Positions 23,372 to 32,552 are shown, numbered from the stretch's first letter. The stretch: DNA of 49,272 bases from an uncultured Alphaproteobacteria bacterium (GCA_944392325.1 CALXWI010000007.1:1-49272); one strand, 5' to 3'. Numbers and translations are program-made. Notes: a model not told the origin generated them from the letters alone.

Positions 23372-24995
23372 TCCTTTACCATCAGTTAATCTAGTTGATT
23401 TTGCATTATCGCAAATCAACAAGCAACCTACCGGAAGTCTGGAAATATCTTCCGGCACTTCTTTGGGCAGCCTAAATATTAATGATGTTTTGACTTTGGA
23501 TTTTATTCAGACCATTGCAGATTCATCATCTTCTTCAGCGGTAAAGGTGCAAATTTCGGCCAATGGCCAAACCTTAGTGCTCAGTCCCGATGCTAAGCTA
23601 GAACTCCCGCTGCCGCAAAATGCCGTTACCGATACAACGCAAATGCAGGTAAAAATTACCTCAATGAGTGATACCGGCATTACCTTTCGTATTGTCAAAT
23701 TTAATGGACAAGAGATTATGCCCGAGGCGGAGGCTCAGCAATCAACCTCTATTCAGACTGATAAAACTTTTCCTTCAACCATTACAGCCAAACCTTTGAG
23801 CCAAATCGTCGAGACCTTGTCACAACGCTTGCAGTTGCCCACATCAACCACGACCCAACTGGTTGCCGGCCTGCCTGATGCGGAGCTGCTTTTTAATCAG
23901 CCGGTGCTGTCTCCGGAGCAAGCCACGAATGTAGCCTCTCCGTCGGCTCCGACCTCGAGCCGGTTATCCTTGCCCCTGCCGGAAAATATCTCCGCTCCGC
24001 TTACGGAAATCTTAGCCTCGCCGCAGCCCTTAGCCGCCAAAGCCGATGCCGTAGTTAAATTGTTTGCGAATTTGCAAGGTACATCGCTTCCGGCGCAAAC
24101 CGTATCTTATCCGCAGACCACGGTTTTGCAAACTCCGTTGGGCATTTTGTATCCTGATACACCGGTAAAAGTTCCGGAGCATATCCGGCTTGATGTCGCC
24201 ATCAAAGATCTGCAAATAAAGCCTCAAGCCGATTTATCCGCATTGCTGGACTATCGCCTGTGGAATGATGATAACCCGCTGCCAAGCTTAACCCCTCTGT
24301 TGGATAGGGGCACATCTCAGCCACAGCTTTCTCCGCAAGATTCGCTGACCAAAATCCTCAAGCAGATGCTCCCTCCGGAGCAGGCTCAGTTGCTTAATCA
24401 GAAGATTCCTCAGCCCGACAGCAAAAATTTTATCTCTGATATGGTTGGTTTTATTAAAGCCTCCCGCAGCCATAATTTATCTGATTGGCTGGGCAAAGGA
24501 GTTGTGGCTGAGCTAAATTATAATAATGCCGATGGAGCTGAGGTTGTCAACCAACTCAATAATGTAGTAATTAACAGTAGCCGCGAGGCCGGAGCCTGGA
24601 GAATGGTTGATATTCCGATTTTGACCGAAGCCGGCATCGCCAACATCCGCTTGGCGGTTAAACATAATCCCGAAGACGACGAAGAAGACCAACCCGATCG
24701 CCCCAAACGCCCGCAAGGAGGTACGCGCTTTGTTATCGATAGCACATTTACCAATTTAGGTCGTTTTCAATTTGACGGCATTGCACTGGAGCATCAACGC
24801 CGCTTTGACTTGATTATCCGCACTGAGCGCTATATTGAAGATGATTTGTGCAGCAACTTGGTTCGGCTGTTTACCACCACGCTCCAAGCCCAAAATTATG
24901 TCGGCGTTATGAGCATCAACCGGCGAGAAAAATTTGTTCACCCATGGGATGATGCCGCTTCCCCGCAAGCTGATAAAGGAGGTATATTGGTCTAA
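23364..24995 (+). CDS. FliK-like hypothetical flagellar-operon protein
   Basis: 543 residues from the ATG at 23364, which overlaps the flhG stop by 8 bases (translational coupling). An in-frame TTG at 23343 is less likely. The N-terminal two thirds are Pro/Ser/Thr/Gln-rich and disordered-looking. The C-terminal third is folded, with W-R-M-V-D-I-P-I-L-T-E, F-V-I-D-S-T-F-T-N-L-G-R-F-Q-F-D-G and F-D-L-I-I-R-T-E-R-Y-I. This architecture (disordered arm plus a beta-rich C-terminal domain acting on rod-like substrates) resembles hook-length control proteins, but the resemblance is structural guesswork. A true fliK is present at 6087, so this would be a second, divergent relative. Cotranscription with fliF-flhG points to a flagellar function. 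Confidence 0.65.
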   Translation: MNSPLPSVNLVDFALSQINKQPTGSLEISSGTSLGSLNINDVLTLDFIQTIADSSSSSAVKVQISANGQTLVLSPDAKLELPLPQNAVTDTTQMQVKITSMSDTGITFRIVKFNGQEIMPEAEAQQSTSIQTDKTFPSTITAKPLSQIVETLSQRLQLPTSTTTQLVAGLPDAELLFNQPVLSPEQATNVASPSAPTSSRLSLPLPENISAPLTEILASPQPLAAKADAVVKLFANLQGTSLPAQTVSYPQTTVLQTPLGILYPDTPVKVPEHIRLDVAIKDLQIKPQADLSALLDYRLWNDDNPLPSLTPLLDRGTSQPQLSPQDSLTKILKQMLPPEQAQLLNQKIPQPDSKNFISDMVGFIKASRSHNLSDWLGKGVVAELNYNNADGAEVVNQLNNVVINSSREAGAWRMVDIPILTEAGIANIRLAVKHNPEDDEEDQPDRPKRPQGGTRFVIDSTFTNLGRFQFDGIALEHQRRFDLIIRTERYIEDDLCSNLVRLFTTTLQAQNYVGVMSINRREKFVHPWDDAASPQADKGGILV

Positions 24996-26140
24996 TGCAA
25001 GATTCTGCCGGATATTATAAGCTATTAGAGCTTTCTCCTCAAGCAAGCGATGAAGAGATTAAGCTTAGTTATCGACGCTTGGCCAAAAAATGGCACCCCG
25101 ATTCTAATAAGTCTTCCGGAGCTATGGAGATGTTCCAAAAACTCTCTGTCGCACACGATATTTTAAGCGACCATGGCAAACGCCTGACTTATGATCTGGC
25201 GTGTATGGCTCACGGTAGCGATAATTTTCCCGATATTTTTGCCTTAAAAATTTATCCCAATCAACACGGGGCGGAAGATATTGGCGTCAGAAGCTTGCGC
25301 CAACAAGTTATCAGCGGCTTTTTGCATAAGAGCCGAAAAGAAGACCAACATTGGATTTGCAATTATGCCGAGGCTTTGCGCGCCTCATTTTTAGCCTCGG
25401 TTCGCAATTGGACATTGGGCTGGTGGTCATGGCGCAGTATTTTGAAAGTCCCGTCCGTTTTGCGTTATAATTATAGCCATGTTAATAATGCTGAAGATAA
25501 TTTAGCCGTTTTGGTGCATAATGCCTTGGCCTATCAGCAGGAGCATAAATATTCCGAGGCCTATGTCTGTGCCTCACAGGCGTGGAACTATGCCGCCCCT
25601 TACCAAAAAGAGCTGCTGGAAAAATTTTTGAAATCTTTGCCCGATGTTAAAACTCTTCCCCAGCCATATTGGAACTACCGCCGTTTGCAGCAAGTCCAAC
25701 TCATTGTTCCGAGTCTTTTGTTAGCGGCGATTTTAGGATTTAGCGTAATCGGTGGAATGCGTATTTTCCATCAATCAGCTAGTGATAAGCTTAGCTATTA
25801 TCAAGAGGTTCAACATTGGCGCGGAGGACGCGGAGTAGATGATGTTGTAGTTGCCAAGATTATGGATATCCGCGTAGATTTAAACAGTTTTAATATGCTT
25901 TACCATATATCTCCCACTACAGGAGTAGAAGTGATGTATGGCCCCTCTGATAAGTTTGATGTTTTGACCACGCTTTCGCAAGGACATACCGTAAGGGTAA
26001 CCGGCATAAGCCCTGATAAAGTCTGGATGAGAATTATGCTAGACAACGGCGATATGGGCTTTGTACATAGTGCTGATTTGGTTGAAGGCATCGGTTCTCC
26101 GATTCCTGTAAACAGTCAAATTTACACCGGCGCCCGCTAA
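24995..26140 (+). CDS. Membrane-anchored J-domain protein with C-terminal SH3-like domain
   Basis: 381 residues; start and previous stop share a base (TAATG). An N-terminal J-domain (6-70) has the H-P-D motif at 34-36 (K-K-W-H-P-D-S), needed to stimulate DnaK. A central helical region follows, with repeated A-x-A/A-Y-x2-A packing reminiscent of TPR-like helices (160-215). A single transmembrane segment is at about 235-257. The C-terminal part (about 300-363) is a bacterial SH3 domain (V-E-V-M-Y-G-P-S, G-H-T-V-R-V-T-G, W-M-R-I-M-L). It could couple cytoplasmic DnaK to an envelope site. It is the last gene of the flagellar operon; whether it works in flagellar assembly is unknown. Confidence 0.75.
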   Translation: MQDSAGYYKLLELSPQASDEEIKLSYRRLAKKWHPDSNKSSGAMEMFQKLSVAHDILSDHGKRLTYDLACMAHGSDNFPDIFALKIYPNQHGAEDIGVRSLRQQVISGFLHKSRKEDQHWICNYAEALRASFLASVRNWTLGWWSWRSILKVPSVLRYNYSHVNNAEDNLAVLVHNALAYQQEHKYSEAYVCASQAWNYAAPYQKELLEKFLKSLPDVKTLPQPYWNYRRLQQVQLIVPSLLLAAILGFSVIGGMRIFHQSASDKLSYYQEVQHWRGGRGVDDVVVAKIMDIRVDLNSFNMLYHISPTTGVEVMYGPSDKFDVLTTLSQGHTVRVTGISPDKVWMRIMLDNGDMGFVHSADLVEGIGSPIPVNSQIYTGAR

Positions 26141-26186
26141 TATTTTGTAATCAAAAATAATATTTTGTGCACAGCCTCGGTTATGC

Positions 26187-26214
26187 TTGACACCGGCTTA
26201 AAAAGTAGTATTAC
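26187..26214 (+). promoter_or_regulatory. Probable promoter for the SulP gene
   Basis: TTGACA (26187-26192) and TATTAC (26209-26214) are 16 bases apart, about 45 bases upstream of the ATG at 26259. Confidence 0.6.
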
Positions 26215-26258
26215 TTCCTTCGAAAAATTTTTAAGTAAGTTATAAAGAGGAAGAAAAG

Positions 26259-28028
26259 ATGTTAAGCTTAGTCAAAAAGTTTTTGGGAGCATATGAGAAA
26301 AATTATGCTCCTAAATTGTGGGAAATTGTTACCAAACAAGGTTATAACCTATCACGTTTCAAGCAAGATGTTTCCGCGGGTATGACTGTTGCTGTCATTT
26401 CTATTCCTTTATCCATGGCTTTGTCCATAGCTTCAGGCGTATCTCCTGCACAAGGTTTATATACAGCCATTGTTGCCGGATTCTTTATTGCTTTGTTCGC
26501 CGGCGGCCGTTATCAAATCGGCGGACCGACCGGAGCCTTTGCGGTATTGATTTTCACGGTGCTGCAAAATTACGGCTACCAAGGCTTGTTGATGAGTATG
26601 TTAATTACCGGCAGCGTATTGATTATTGCCGGATTACTCAAACTTGGTACCTATATCAAATATATTCCGTATCCGGTGGTCCTTGGTTTTACCGGCGGTA
26701 TCGGTTTACTGCTCATTACTACCCAGTTCAGGGATTTACTCGGTTTGCAAATTGATAATGTTCCGGTAGAAGTATTTCCTCGTTGGGCGGCTTATTTGCA
26801 AAATTTAGATAAGTTGAGTATAGCCTCCACGTTGATAGCTATGGTATCTTTTGGTATCATCTTTTATGTACAGATTCGCCACCCCAAACTTCCGGCTTAT
26901 TTAATAAGTGTTGCCGTGTCTATTCTTATGGTCGTAATTTTAATGGTGTTTGGTGTAGAAGTTGATACTATCGGTAGTCGTTTTGGCGGCATTCCACATT
27001 TTTTGCCTGCACCTAAAATTCCGGATTTTAACTTTGATTTATTTTTCAAGGTATTACCAAGTGGTTTGACCATAGCTTTTTTAGCCGCAATCGAGTCTTT
27101 GCTTTGTGCTACGGTTGCCGACGGTATGAGCGGTGATAACCATAACCCGAATGCTGAATTGATAGGTGAGGGTGCCGCCAATCTTATTTGTATGTTATTT
27201 GCTGGTATTCCGGCAACAAGTGCCATTGCACGTACCGCTACCAATTTTAAAGCTCATGCGTATTCTCCGGTTTCCGGATTAATGAATGCGGTATTTATCT
27301 TTTTGTTTATGCTACTGTTATCCCCATTAGCTAAATTTATTCCGCTGGCATGTTTATCAGCTGTTTTAACAATCGTGGGATGGAATATGCTGGGGCTCAA
27401 TAAAATGTTTAAAATTATTCAAGGCCCTCGCGGCGACCGCTATACCTTGCTGGTAACCCTGCTGTTGACCTTGATTGCAGACTTAAACACCGCCATCAGC
27501 GTCGGGTTCATTATGGCCAGCATTATCTTTATGCATCGTATGAGCCGTGAAATGGAGATCGCAACCGACGAAACCGTTTTGACCGAGCAGGGCGGTGGCC
27601 GCGATTTGAGTCAGTTTTTGAGTAAAGACGGTGTAATGTCATTGCGTTTGTCCGGTCCTCTGTTTTTTGGTGCGGCATCGCAAGTCTCCAGCTATTTGAA
27701 GACCTTGCCCAAGGCTCCGAAAGTTTTAATCTTGCGTATGGGCTATGTTCCGGTAGTTGATGCCACCGGTGCCAATATTATTGTTGAGTTTGTAAAAAAA
27801 CTTCAGCAGTATGATACCAAGATTATCTTTTCTAACGTCAAAAAACAACCTCGCCGTGTTTTGCATGAGGCTTTCCTGCAAGAAGGTATTACCAACCATA
27901 ATATCTCGACCGCCTCAACCTTTGAGAATGCCCTCAAGATGACCAAACGTTATCTGCGCGAAATGCGGAAGGATAAAAACGCTCAGATGACCTCAGAAAA
28001 TAGCTTGAATAATAACTCGGAAAATTAA
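26259..28028 (+). CDS. SulP (SLC26-type) anion transporter with STAS domain
   Basis: 589 residues, ATG after AAAGAGGAAG. The membrane domain has the SulP signature region (P-L-S-M-A-L-S-I-A-S-G, G-G-R-Y-Q-I-G-G-P-T-G-A-F) and about 10-14 transmembrane segments, followed by a C-terminal STAS domain (about 445-560; S-L-R-L-S-G-P-L-F-F-G, V-V-D-A-T-G). SulP carriers move sulfate, bicarbonate, dicarboxylates or other anions; the substrate cannot be told from sequence. A gene for the small CxxC membrane protein lies 66 bases downstream on the same strand. Confidence 0.9.
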   Translation: MLSLVKKFLGAYEKNYAPKLWEIVTKQGYNLSRFKQDVSAGMTVAVISIPLSMALSIASGVSPAQGLYTAIVAGFFIALFAGGRYQIGGPTGAFAVLIFTVLQNYGYQGLLMSMLITGSVLIIAGLLKLGTYIKYIPYPVVLGFTGGIGLLLITTQFRDLLGLQIDNVPVEVFPRWAAYLQNLDKLSIASTLIAMVSFGIIFYVQIRHPKLPAYLISVAVSILMVVILMVFGVEVDTIGSRFGGIPHFLPAPKIPDFNFDLFFKVLPSGLTIAFLAAIESLLCATVADGMSGDNHNPNAELIGEGAANLICMLFAGIPATSAIARTATNFKAHAYSPVSGLMNAVFIFLFMLLLSPLAKFIPLACLSAVLTIVGWNMLGLNKMFKIIQGPRGDRYTLLVTLLLTLIADLNTAISVGFIMASIIFMHRMSREMEIATDETVLTEQGGGRDLSQFLSKDGVMSLRLSGPLFFGAASQVSSYLKTLPKAPKVLILRMGYVPVVDATGANIIVEFVKKLQQYDTKIIFSNVKKQPRRVLHEAFLQEGITNHNISTASTFENALKMTKRYLREMRKDKNAQMTSENSLNNNSEN

Positions 28029-28094
28029 GTTGATTTTTGTGAGCGAAAAGTCAATAATAAAGCAGTTATACAATTCAAACTAATGGAGTGAAAA

Positions 28095-28631
28095 ATGGTT
28101 TTTACATTGATTTTGGCCTTAGTATTGCTGGCATCTGTCAACGCGTATGCCAATCCGGCCTGTGCGGTTTGTACGGTGGCAGTAGGCGCCTCGCTAGAGA
28201 TTGCGCGTAGCCTAGGTGTTGATGACAGTGTAGTTGGCGTTTGGGCCGGTGGTTTTTTGGCTTTACTCGGCTATTGGCTGATTTTGTGGTTTGACAAAAA
28301 GGGCTGGCGCTTTTGGGGGCGTGATGTTTTGCTGATGGCTATCAGTGTTGGCTCCATTGGCTTTATGTATATGGGTGATTTTGTTTATAGCCCCAAAGTA
28401 TTAGGCTACATCTTTTATATGGATCCATTGCTGTTCAGTACGATTCTTGGTGCTCTGGTGCTGATTTATTCTTCAATCTTTTATCAGTGGATGAAGGCCA
28501 AGAACGGCGGACACGCCCATTTCCCGTTTGAGAAGGTAGTTGTTCCGGTTGTGGCACTGGCCTTGACGAGTATGTATTTTTATTATTACCCGATATCCGG
28601 TGCCGCCAATGATTTACTGGCCGATTTCTGA
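28095..28631 (+). CDS. Small membrane protein with CxxC motif, unknown function
   Basis: 178 residues. The N-terminal hydrophobic segment ends near A-Y-A-N, looking like a signal peptide or first membrane segment, followed immediately by P-A-C-A-V-C-T-V-A-V-G-A. Further membrane segments are at about 45-65, 75-95, 105-130 and 145-170, with a His-x-His motif (G-H-A-H-F-P-F) in a loop. The Cys-x2-Cys near the outer face and the His pair suggest metal or disulfide chemistry, but no family I know fits. It is 15 bases upstream of a helical soluble partner. Neighbouring genes of the same pair occur, to my recollection, in other bacteria, so a functional unit is plausible. Confidence 0.65.
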   Translation: MVFTLILALVLLASVNAYANPACAVCTVAVGASLEIARSLGVDDSVVGVWAGGFLALLGYWLILWFDKKGWRFWGRDVLLMAISVGSIGFMYMGDFVYSPKVLGYIFYMDPLLFSTILGALVLIYSSIFYQWMKAKNGGHAHFPFEKVVVPVVALALTSMYFYYYPISGAANDLLADF

Positions 28632-28646
28632 TTATGGAGCTGAAAT

Positions 28647-29216
28647 ATGAAAAAAATTGAAAGCGTAAAAGAGTTTGTTGAAAAGATTGACGCTACCAAA
28701 AAAGTCAATCCTAAGGATTTGTCCTCAGACCAAGATTTGACGATTGCATTGATGAACCTGATTAGTATCGAGGAACACCTGGTATTTTCAGGTGCCAAAA
28801 CCGGCAAAACCTCTTTTTATGACTTGATTGAGGGAATAAGAGAAACCCGCAAAACCTTGATGCAAAAGGTTATACCCGCATATGAAGGTGAGGTCTGGTG
28901 CATATCCAAACACTTGCTGGCCGCTTCCATGCGATTGATTGAGGTTGGCACCAAACAACAGTCTTTAGGACATAAGGAAGAAGCATATAAGCTCTTTGAC
29001 CAAGCTTATGAGCTTTATTGCCTGTTTTGGGGCTTAAATATGAATATGATTAATACCGATGACGTCAAATGGGTTGAAGACAATATGGACGACATCAAAA
29101 AATTGAGCGCCAAAATTTCCACTGAAGATAAATCTCCCAAGGAGACCAAACCCCAAGGCGCTATGGCAAAAATGAAAGCCTTTGTCCGCAAGGCGGTTGA
29201 TTGCTGCATAGAATAA
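28647..29216 (+). CDS. Helical hypothetical protein, partner of the CxxC membrane protein
   Basis: 189 residues, predicted all-helical, with no signal peptide or membrane segment. Conserved-looking segments are S-I-E-E-H-L-V-F-S-G-A-K-T-G, E-G-E-V-W-C-I-S-K-H-L-L-A-A-S-M-R-L-I-E-V-G-T-K and A-Y-E-L-Y-C-L-F-W. The C-terminal 40 residues are Lys/Glu/Pro-rich, then D-C-C-I-E at the end. A helical-bundle fold with a Cys near mid-protein is all that can be said; the pair with the upstream membrane protein (15-base gap) suggests a joint role. Function unknown. Confidence 0.65.
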   Translation: MKKIESVKEFVEKIDATKKVNPKDLSSDQDLTIALMNLISIEEHLVFSGAKTGKTSFYDLIEGIRETRKTLMQKVIPAYEGEVWCISKHLLAASMRLIEVGTKQQSLGHKEEAYKLFDQAYELYCLFWGLNMNMINTDDVKWVEDNMDDIKKLSAKISTEDKSPKETKPQGAMAKMKAFVRKAVDCCIE

Positions 29217-29223
29217 CAAAAAT

Positions 29224-29280
29224 CCCTCTCCCCTTGGAGGGGAGAGGGTGACGACAAGTCGTCGGAAGAGGGGGCATGCT
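29224..29280. repeat. Intergenic palindromic (REP-like) element, copy 2
   Basis: Hairpin CTCTCCCC/GGGGAGAG followed by hairpin ACGAC/GTCGT and then GGAAGAGGGGG, in the same arrangement as 14105-14160. The two copies share the stem-loop order and the tail, with several compensated differences. It lies between two convergent genes. Short ORFs read through it on the minus strand are not real. Confidence 0.75.
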
Positions 29281-29300
29281 TGCACCCTTTTTTTATAATT

Positions 29301-29945
29301 TTAAATATCCGCAATCACCTGAATACTGATGATTTCATCCGGATTAGATACCATACCGTTAGGCCCGTCGCCTTTTTTGATATTATCCACATATTCCATA
29401 CCCGAGGTTACTTCGCCCCAAACGGTATATTGACCGTTCAACCAGTCACAGTCTCCAAAACAAATAAAGAACTGACTGTCGGCTGAATCCGGCATCATGG
29501 AGCGCGCCATCGATACCGTCCCGCGTTTATGCGGACGAGTATTAAACTCCGCCTTTAGCTTTTTGCCGGAGCCGCCGGTCCCGGTACCATACGGGCAACC
29601 GGTCTGAGCCATAAAACCATCAATCACACGGTGGAATTTCAACCCATTATAAAATCCGGCTCTAACCAATTCTTTAATTCTGGCAACATGGTTCGGAGCC
29701 GCATCAGGAAACATCTCAATTACGACATCGCCGTCTTTGAGCTTCAACACCAAAGCGTTTTCAGCGTCTTTTACTTTATAGTTATGCTTAATCTTTTTAG
29801 CTCGTGTCTTGCTAACACCAATCTTTTTGGTATTAGCCGCAGCCAAACCTTTAGTCTCACTTTTGCCTAATGATTTGGTTTCGGTTTTTGCCAATTTAGG
29901 AGTTTTTTCTTTGGCCGTTGTGGTCGATTTCTTTACCGCTTTCAT
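29301..29945 (-). CDS. Cyclophilin-type peptidyl-prolyl isomerase with Lys-rich N-terminus
   Basis: 214 residues, start at 29945 with TGAGG upstream. Residues about 60-213 are a cyclophilin domain: F-H-R-V-I-D-G-F-M-A-Q-T-G, G-T-V-S-M-A-R, S-A-D-S-Q-F-F-I, and G-Q-Y-T-V-W-G-E-V. It accelerates cis/trans isomerisation of prolyl bonds. No signal peptide, so cytoplasmic. The first 55 residues are a Lys/Thr/Ala/Ser-rich tail (K-A-V-K-K, repeated K-T-x-T) not normal for PpiB; such tails often bind nucleic acid or acidic partners. It lies apart from the next gene (75 bases) and is probably monocistronic. Confidence 0.9.
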   Translation of the reverse strand: MKAVKKSTTTAKEKTPKLAKTETKSLGKSETKGLAAANTKKIGVSKTRAKKIKHNYKVKDAENALVLKLKDGDVVIEMFPDAAPNHVARIKELVRAGFYNGLKFHRVIDGFMAQTGCPYGTGTGGSGKKLKAEFNTRPHKRGTVSMARSMMPDSADSQFFICFGDCDWLNGQYTVWGEVTSGMEYVDNIKKGDGPNGMVSNPDEIISIQVIADI

Positions 29946-30020
29946 AGCACTACCTCATTGATTAAATTCTTTACTAACCAATAATATAGTGTCTACAAAT
30001 TAAAATTGCACTAACAAGCG

Positions 30021-30983
30021 CTATTTTTTTCGCCCGTATAATACAAAATCTACCCTTTCTTCCGGAGAAAGCTTTTTGGGGTAATATTTATCGACTTTTT
30101 TAAGCACCTTGTATAAGCCAAGACCATTGGCAATTTGCACTGCCAACCCCGGACGCGCATTCAGCTCCAGCATCATAGGCCCTTTGTCGGCATCTAATAC
30201 AATATCAGCTCCCAAGTAACCCAGGCCTGTCATCTCATAGGCCTTAGCGCCGATTAACAAATGCTCCCGCCAAAACGGAACTTCAATTTTTGATAAATCA
30301 GCACCGGTGTCGGGATGATGAGTAATCGGTTTGTTGCGCATAACCGCTTTAAGGGTTTTGCCGGTCTTAATATCCAAGCCAACGCCGACCGCTCCTTGGT
30401 GCAGGTTGGCTCTTCCGCCTGAAGCCGCCGTGGCCAAACGCGTCATCGCCATTACCGGATACCCTTTGTAAACAATCAATCTGACATCGGGGATTCCCTG
30501 ATAACTGTAATCATCGAATATATGGCTAAAGTTGACCATTTCTTCAATCACGGCAGTATCATATTGCCCACCCAAACTATACAATCCACTAAGGGTGTTT
30601 GAAATATGCTGATATATTTCTTTGTAGGTCAGCTTGCGTCCTGATGGTGTAGTAAAGCCCGTATCATCATGCGAAGCAATCACCAACACTCCTTTACCGC
30701 CGCTCCCGTGAGCCGGTTTGATTACAAAGGCCGGCCAGTCTTTAACTAATTCAGGGAGCAATTTAGCTTCATGTTGGAACTCAATTTTGCCAATCAGGCG
30801 AGGGGTGTTAATGCCAAACTTCTGCGCCAGATTTTTAGTTTGCACTTTGTCGTCCACCAAAGGGTACAAACAGCGGCGATTATTTTTGGAAATAATCTTA
30901 AAGTTTCGGCTGTTCATGCCCATAATACCGGCATCACGCAAGGCTTGAGGCGAGGCAAAATATTTAGACAACCACTTAAACAT
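30021..30983 (-). CDS. ATP-grasp ligase, alpha-L-glutamate ligase-like (RloC-type)
   Basis: 320 residues. An ATP-grasp fold of the RimK-related family: K-P-A-H-G-S-G-G-K-G-V nucleotide-binding loop, R-L-I-V-Y-K-G-Y-P-V-M-A-M-T, and E-L-N-A-R-P-G-L metal/ATP motif. Such enzymes add amino acids to peptides or proteins; the family name says glutamate but the substrate here is unproven. It follows the transmembrane gene after 9 bases, so the order is retropepsin-like, inactive-transglutaminase/7TM, ATP-grasp. I recall this set described as an osmoadaptation system (Rlo), but cannot verify that here. Confidence 0.85.
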   Translation of the reverse strand: MFKWLSKYFASPQALRDAGIMGMNSRNFKIISKNNRRCLYPLVDDKVQTKNLAQKFGINTPRLIGKIEFQHEAKLLPELVKDWPAFVIKPAHGSGGKGVLVIASHDDTGFTTPSGRKLTYKEIYQHISNTLSGLYSLGGQYDTAVIEEMVNFSHIFDDYSYQGIPDVRLIVYKGYPVMAMTRLATAASGGRANLHQGAVGVGLDIKTGKTLKAVMRNKPITHHPDTGADLSKIEVPFWREHLLIGAKAYEMTGLGYLGADIVLDADKGPMMLELNARPGLAVQIANGLGLYKVLKKVDKYYPKKLSPEERVDFVLYGRKK

Positions 30984-30992
30984 ATCTTTTCC

Positions 30993-32525
30993 TTATTTTA
31001 CCAAAGGTCTGAAACGTTTGAGCTCTGTCAAACGATATCCGGTATATGTTCCGAGCAGCATAATCAAGAACAAAATAACCAAATTTAGCTCATTAAAGGC
31101 AAACATAATGTAGCGAATGGTCTCATTGCAGATTACGGCATAAGTAGCCAAGGCCGCAATCATACTAAAGACAATCTCACGACAAGAGTTGAAAGCACCT
31201 TCTTCTTCCCAAGTAATAGATGCGCGCTCAATAATCCACGCCATAATGATAATCGGGAAGAATGTAGCCGAAGCCGCAATATCCGAGCCAAAGCGATAAC
31301 CGATAATTGTCATAAATTGAATAATCAGGATAACGCAGACCACAACTGCCGAAATTCGGGGTACGAGCAATAAGTTAAGCCTTGTAAATAAGGCTCTGAT
31401 GAGCAAACCGATGGTCATAATAATGGCAAAACAAATCAAACCGGGGATAAGCCCTGTCTTGACCAAGGCCATAGCCAACAACATCGGCGTAAAAGTCCCC
31501 ATAGTTGACAAACCGATGTAGTTGCGAATGACCGCAATTACCAAAATCGCTAACGGGAAAATCATCAACCACTTAAGTGCATTCTGCTGATTTACCGGCA
31601 AGTTGTACATTGAAGCCTCAAAAGCCGCAGTATCATTGGCAAGCTTTGCTCTTTTACCCGCCAAATTAAACGATGTGGTTACTGATTTTAAGACCGAGAA
31701 TTTTACAACAGAGTCTGCCCCTCCCTCTAAATCAAGCAAAGAGTTTCCACCACGTTGAATGATAATAAAGTCTTTAGGCAGTCCGATTTGCCCATTAGAA
31801 AGGTCATAGAGTTTCCATCTTCCGTCCACATAAGCCTCAAGCATCAAGTCCGGAGCAAAAGATTGCTTATTTTCCGCCAATTTAATACCGCGCGCCAAAC
31901 GTGACGGAATTTGCTTGTAGGCTAATAAAGAAGATATAATTTCAGCCGTAGCTTTAGGAGTCTTTTTGAGAGGCATAAAGGCCACTACGGTAGGCTCCGG
32001 CGGCACCTGATTAAACAGGCGGATAATCTGCTGCGGCATATCTCCGGGGTGCTTTTTTGCTAAGGCCCAAATCTCCTCAGCCACAGCCATCTGTTTTTCA
32101 TCAAACAAAGGCATTTCCGGAGTTGGCGGAGTAGGGGCCGCCACTTTACCTTTGGCGCCTTCGTTATCAAACAACAAAATGCGATAATATACGTTCTGTA
32201 CGCCTTCTCTCCCTTTAGACGTCAGGATTAAGCGTCCGTTTTCGATTTTAGAGTCATACCCCGGCGCCACAATATCTTGATCCAGCACCTTATATTCATC
32301 AGAAGACTTAGGCGTAGCCAAAGAAATTTTTATCGGGTTTCCGTCCGCCTCAAAAGCCACATCCGCCTCAACGGTCCAGACGTTGGCTCTTGTTTTAGGT
32401 GCTAAAGAAAAGCCCCAGTAATTGATTTTGTAATACATACTGTAACCGGCATATGCCATTGATAACAGCAAGCATACGGTTAAAATAAAACGAATGGTAA
32501 CCAATTGTTTGAGTCTGTATAACAT
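30993..32525 (-). CDS. Inactive-transglutaminase fused to 7TM domain (RloB-type)
   Basis: 510 residues. Segment 1 (about 8-28) anchors a long periplasmic region to about residue 330 that contains a transglutaminase-like fold without a recognisable catalytic Cys-His-Asp triad (G-R-W-K-L-Y-D-L is the visible remnant). Then about seven transmembrane helices end the protein (W-L-M-I-F-P-L-A-I-L, L-I-C-F-A-I-I-M-T-I-G). This is the Transglut_i_TM / 7TM_transglut architecture. It sits 27 bases after the retropepsin-like gene and 9 bases before the ATP-grasp gene, forming one operon. Probably an envelope signalling or scaffold component. Confidence 0.85.
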   Translation of the reverse strand: MLYRLKQLVTIRFILTVCLLLSMAYAGYSMYYKINYWGFSLAPKTRANVWTVEADVAFEADGNPIKISLATPKSSDEYKVLDQDIVAPGYDSKIENGRLILTSKGREGVQNVYYRILLFDNEGAKGKVAAPTPPTPEMPLFDEKQMAVAEEIWALAKKHPGDMPQQIIRLFNQVPPEPTVVAFMPLKKTPKATAEIISSLLAYKQIPSRLARGIKLAENKQSFAPDLMLEAYVDGRWKLYDLSNGQIGLPKDFIIIQRGGNSLLDLEGGADSVVKFSVLKSVTTSFNLAGKRAKLANDTAAFEASMYNLPVNQQNALKWLMIFPLAILVIAVIRNYIGLSTMGTFTPMLLAMALVKTGLIPGLICFAIIMTIGLLIRALFTRLNLLLVPRISAVVVCVILIIQFMTIIGYRFGSDIAASATFFPIIIMAWIIERASITWEEEGAFNSCREIVFSMIAALATYAVICNETIRYIMFAFNELNLVILFLIMLLGTYTGYRLTELKRFRPLVK

Positions 32526-32552
32526 CTTATTTGTATCCGCTATATAGTATCA

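Noticed and set aside
29034..29285. Minus-strand ORFs across 29015-29314
   Set aside because: They read through the palindromic repeat and antisense to the 189-residue gene, and match no family; repeats of this type give false ORFs.
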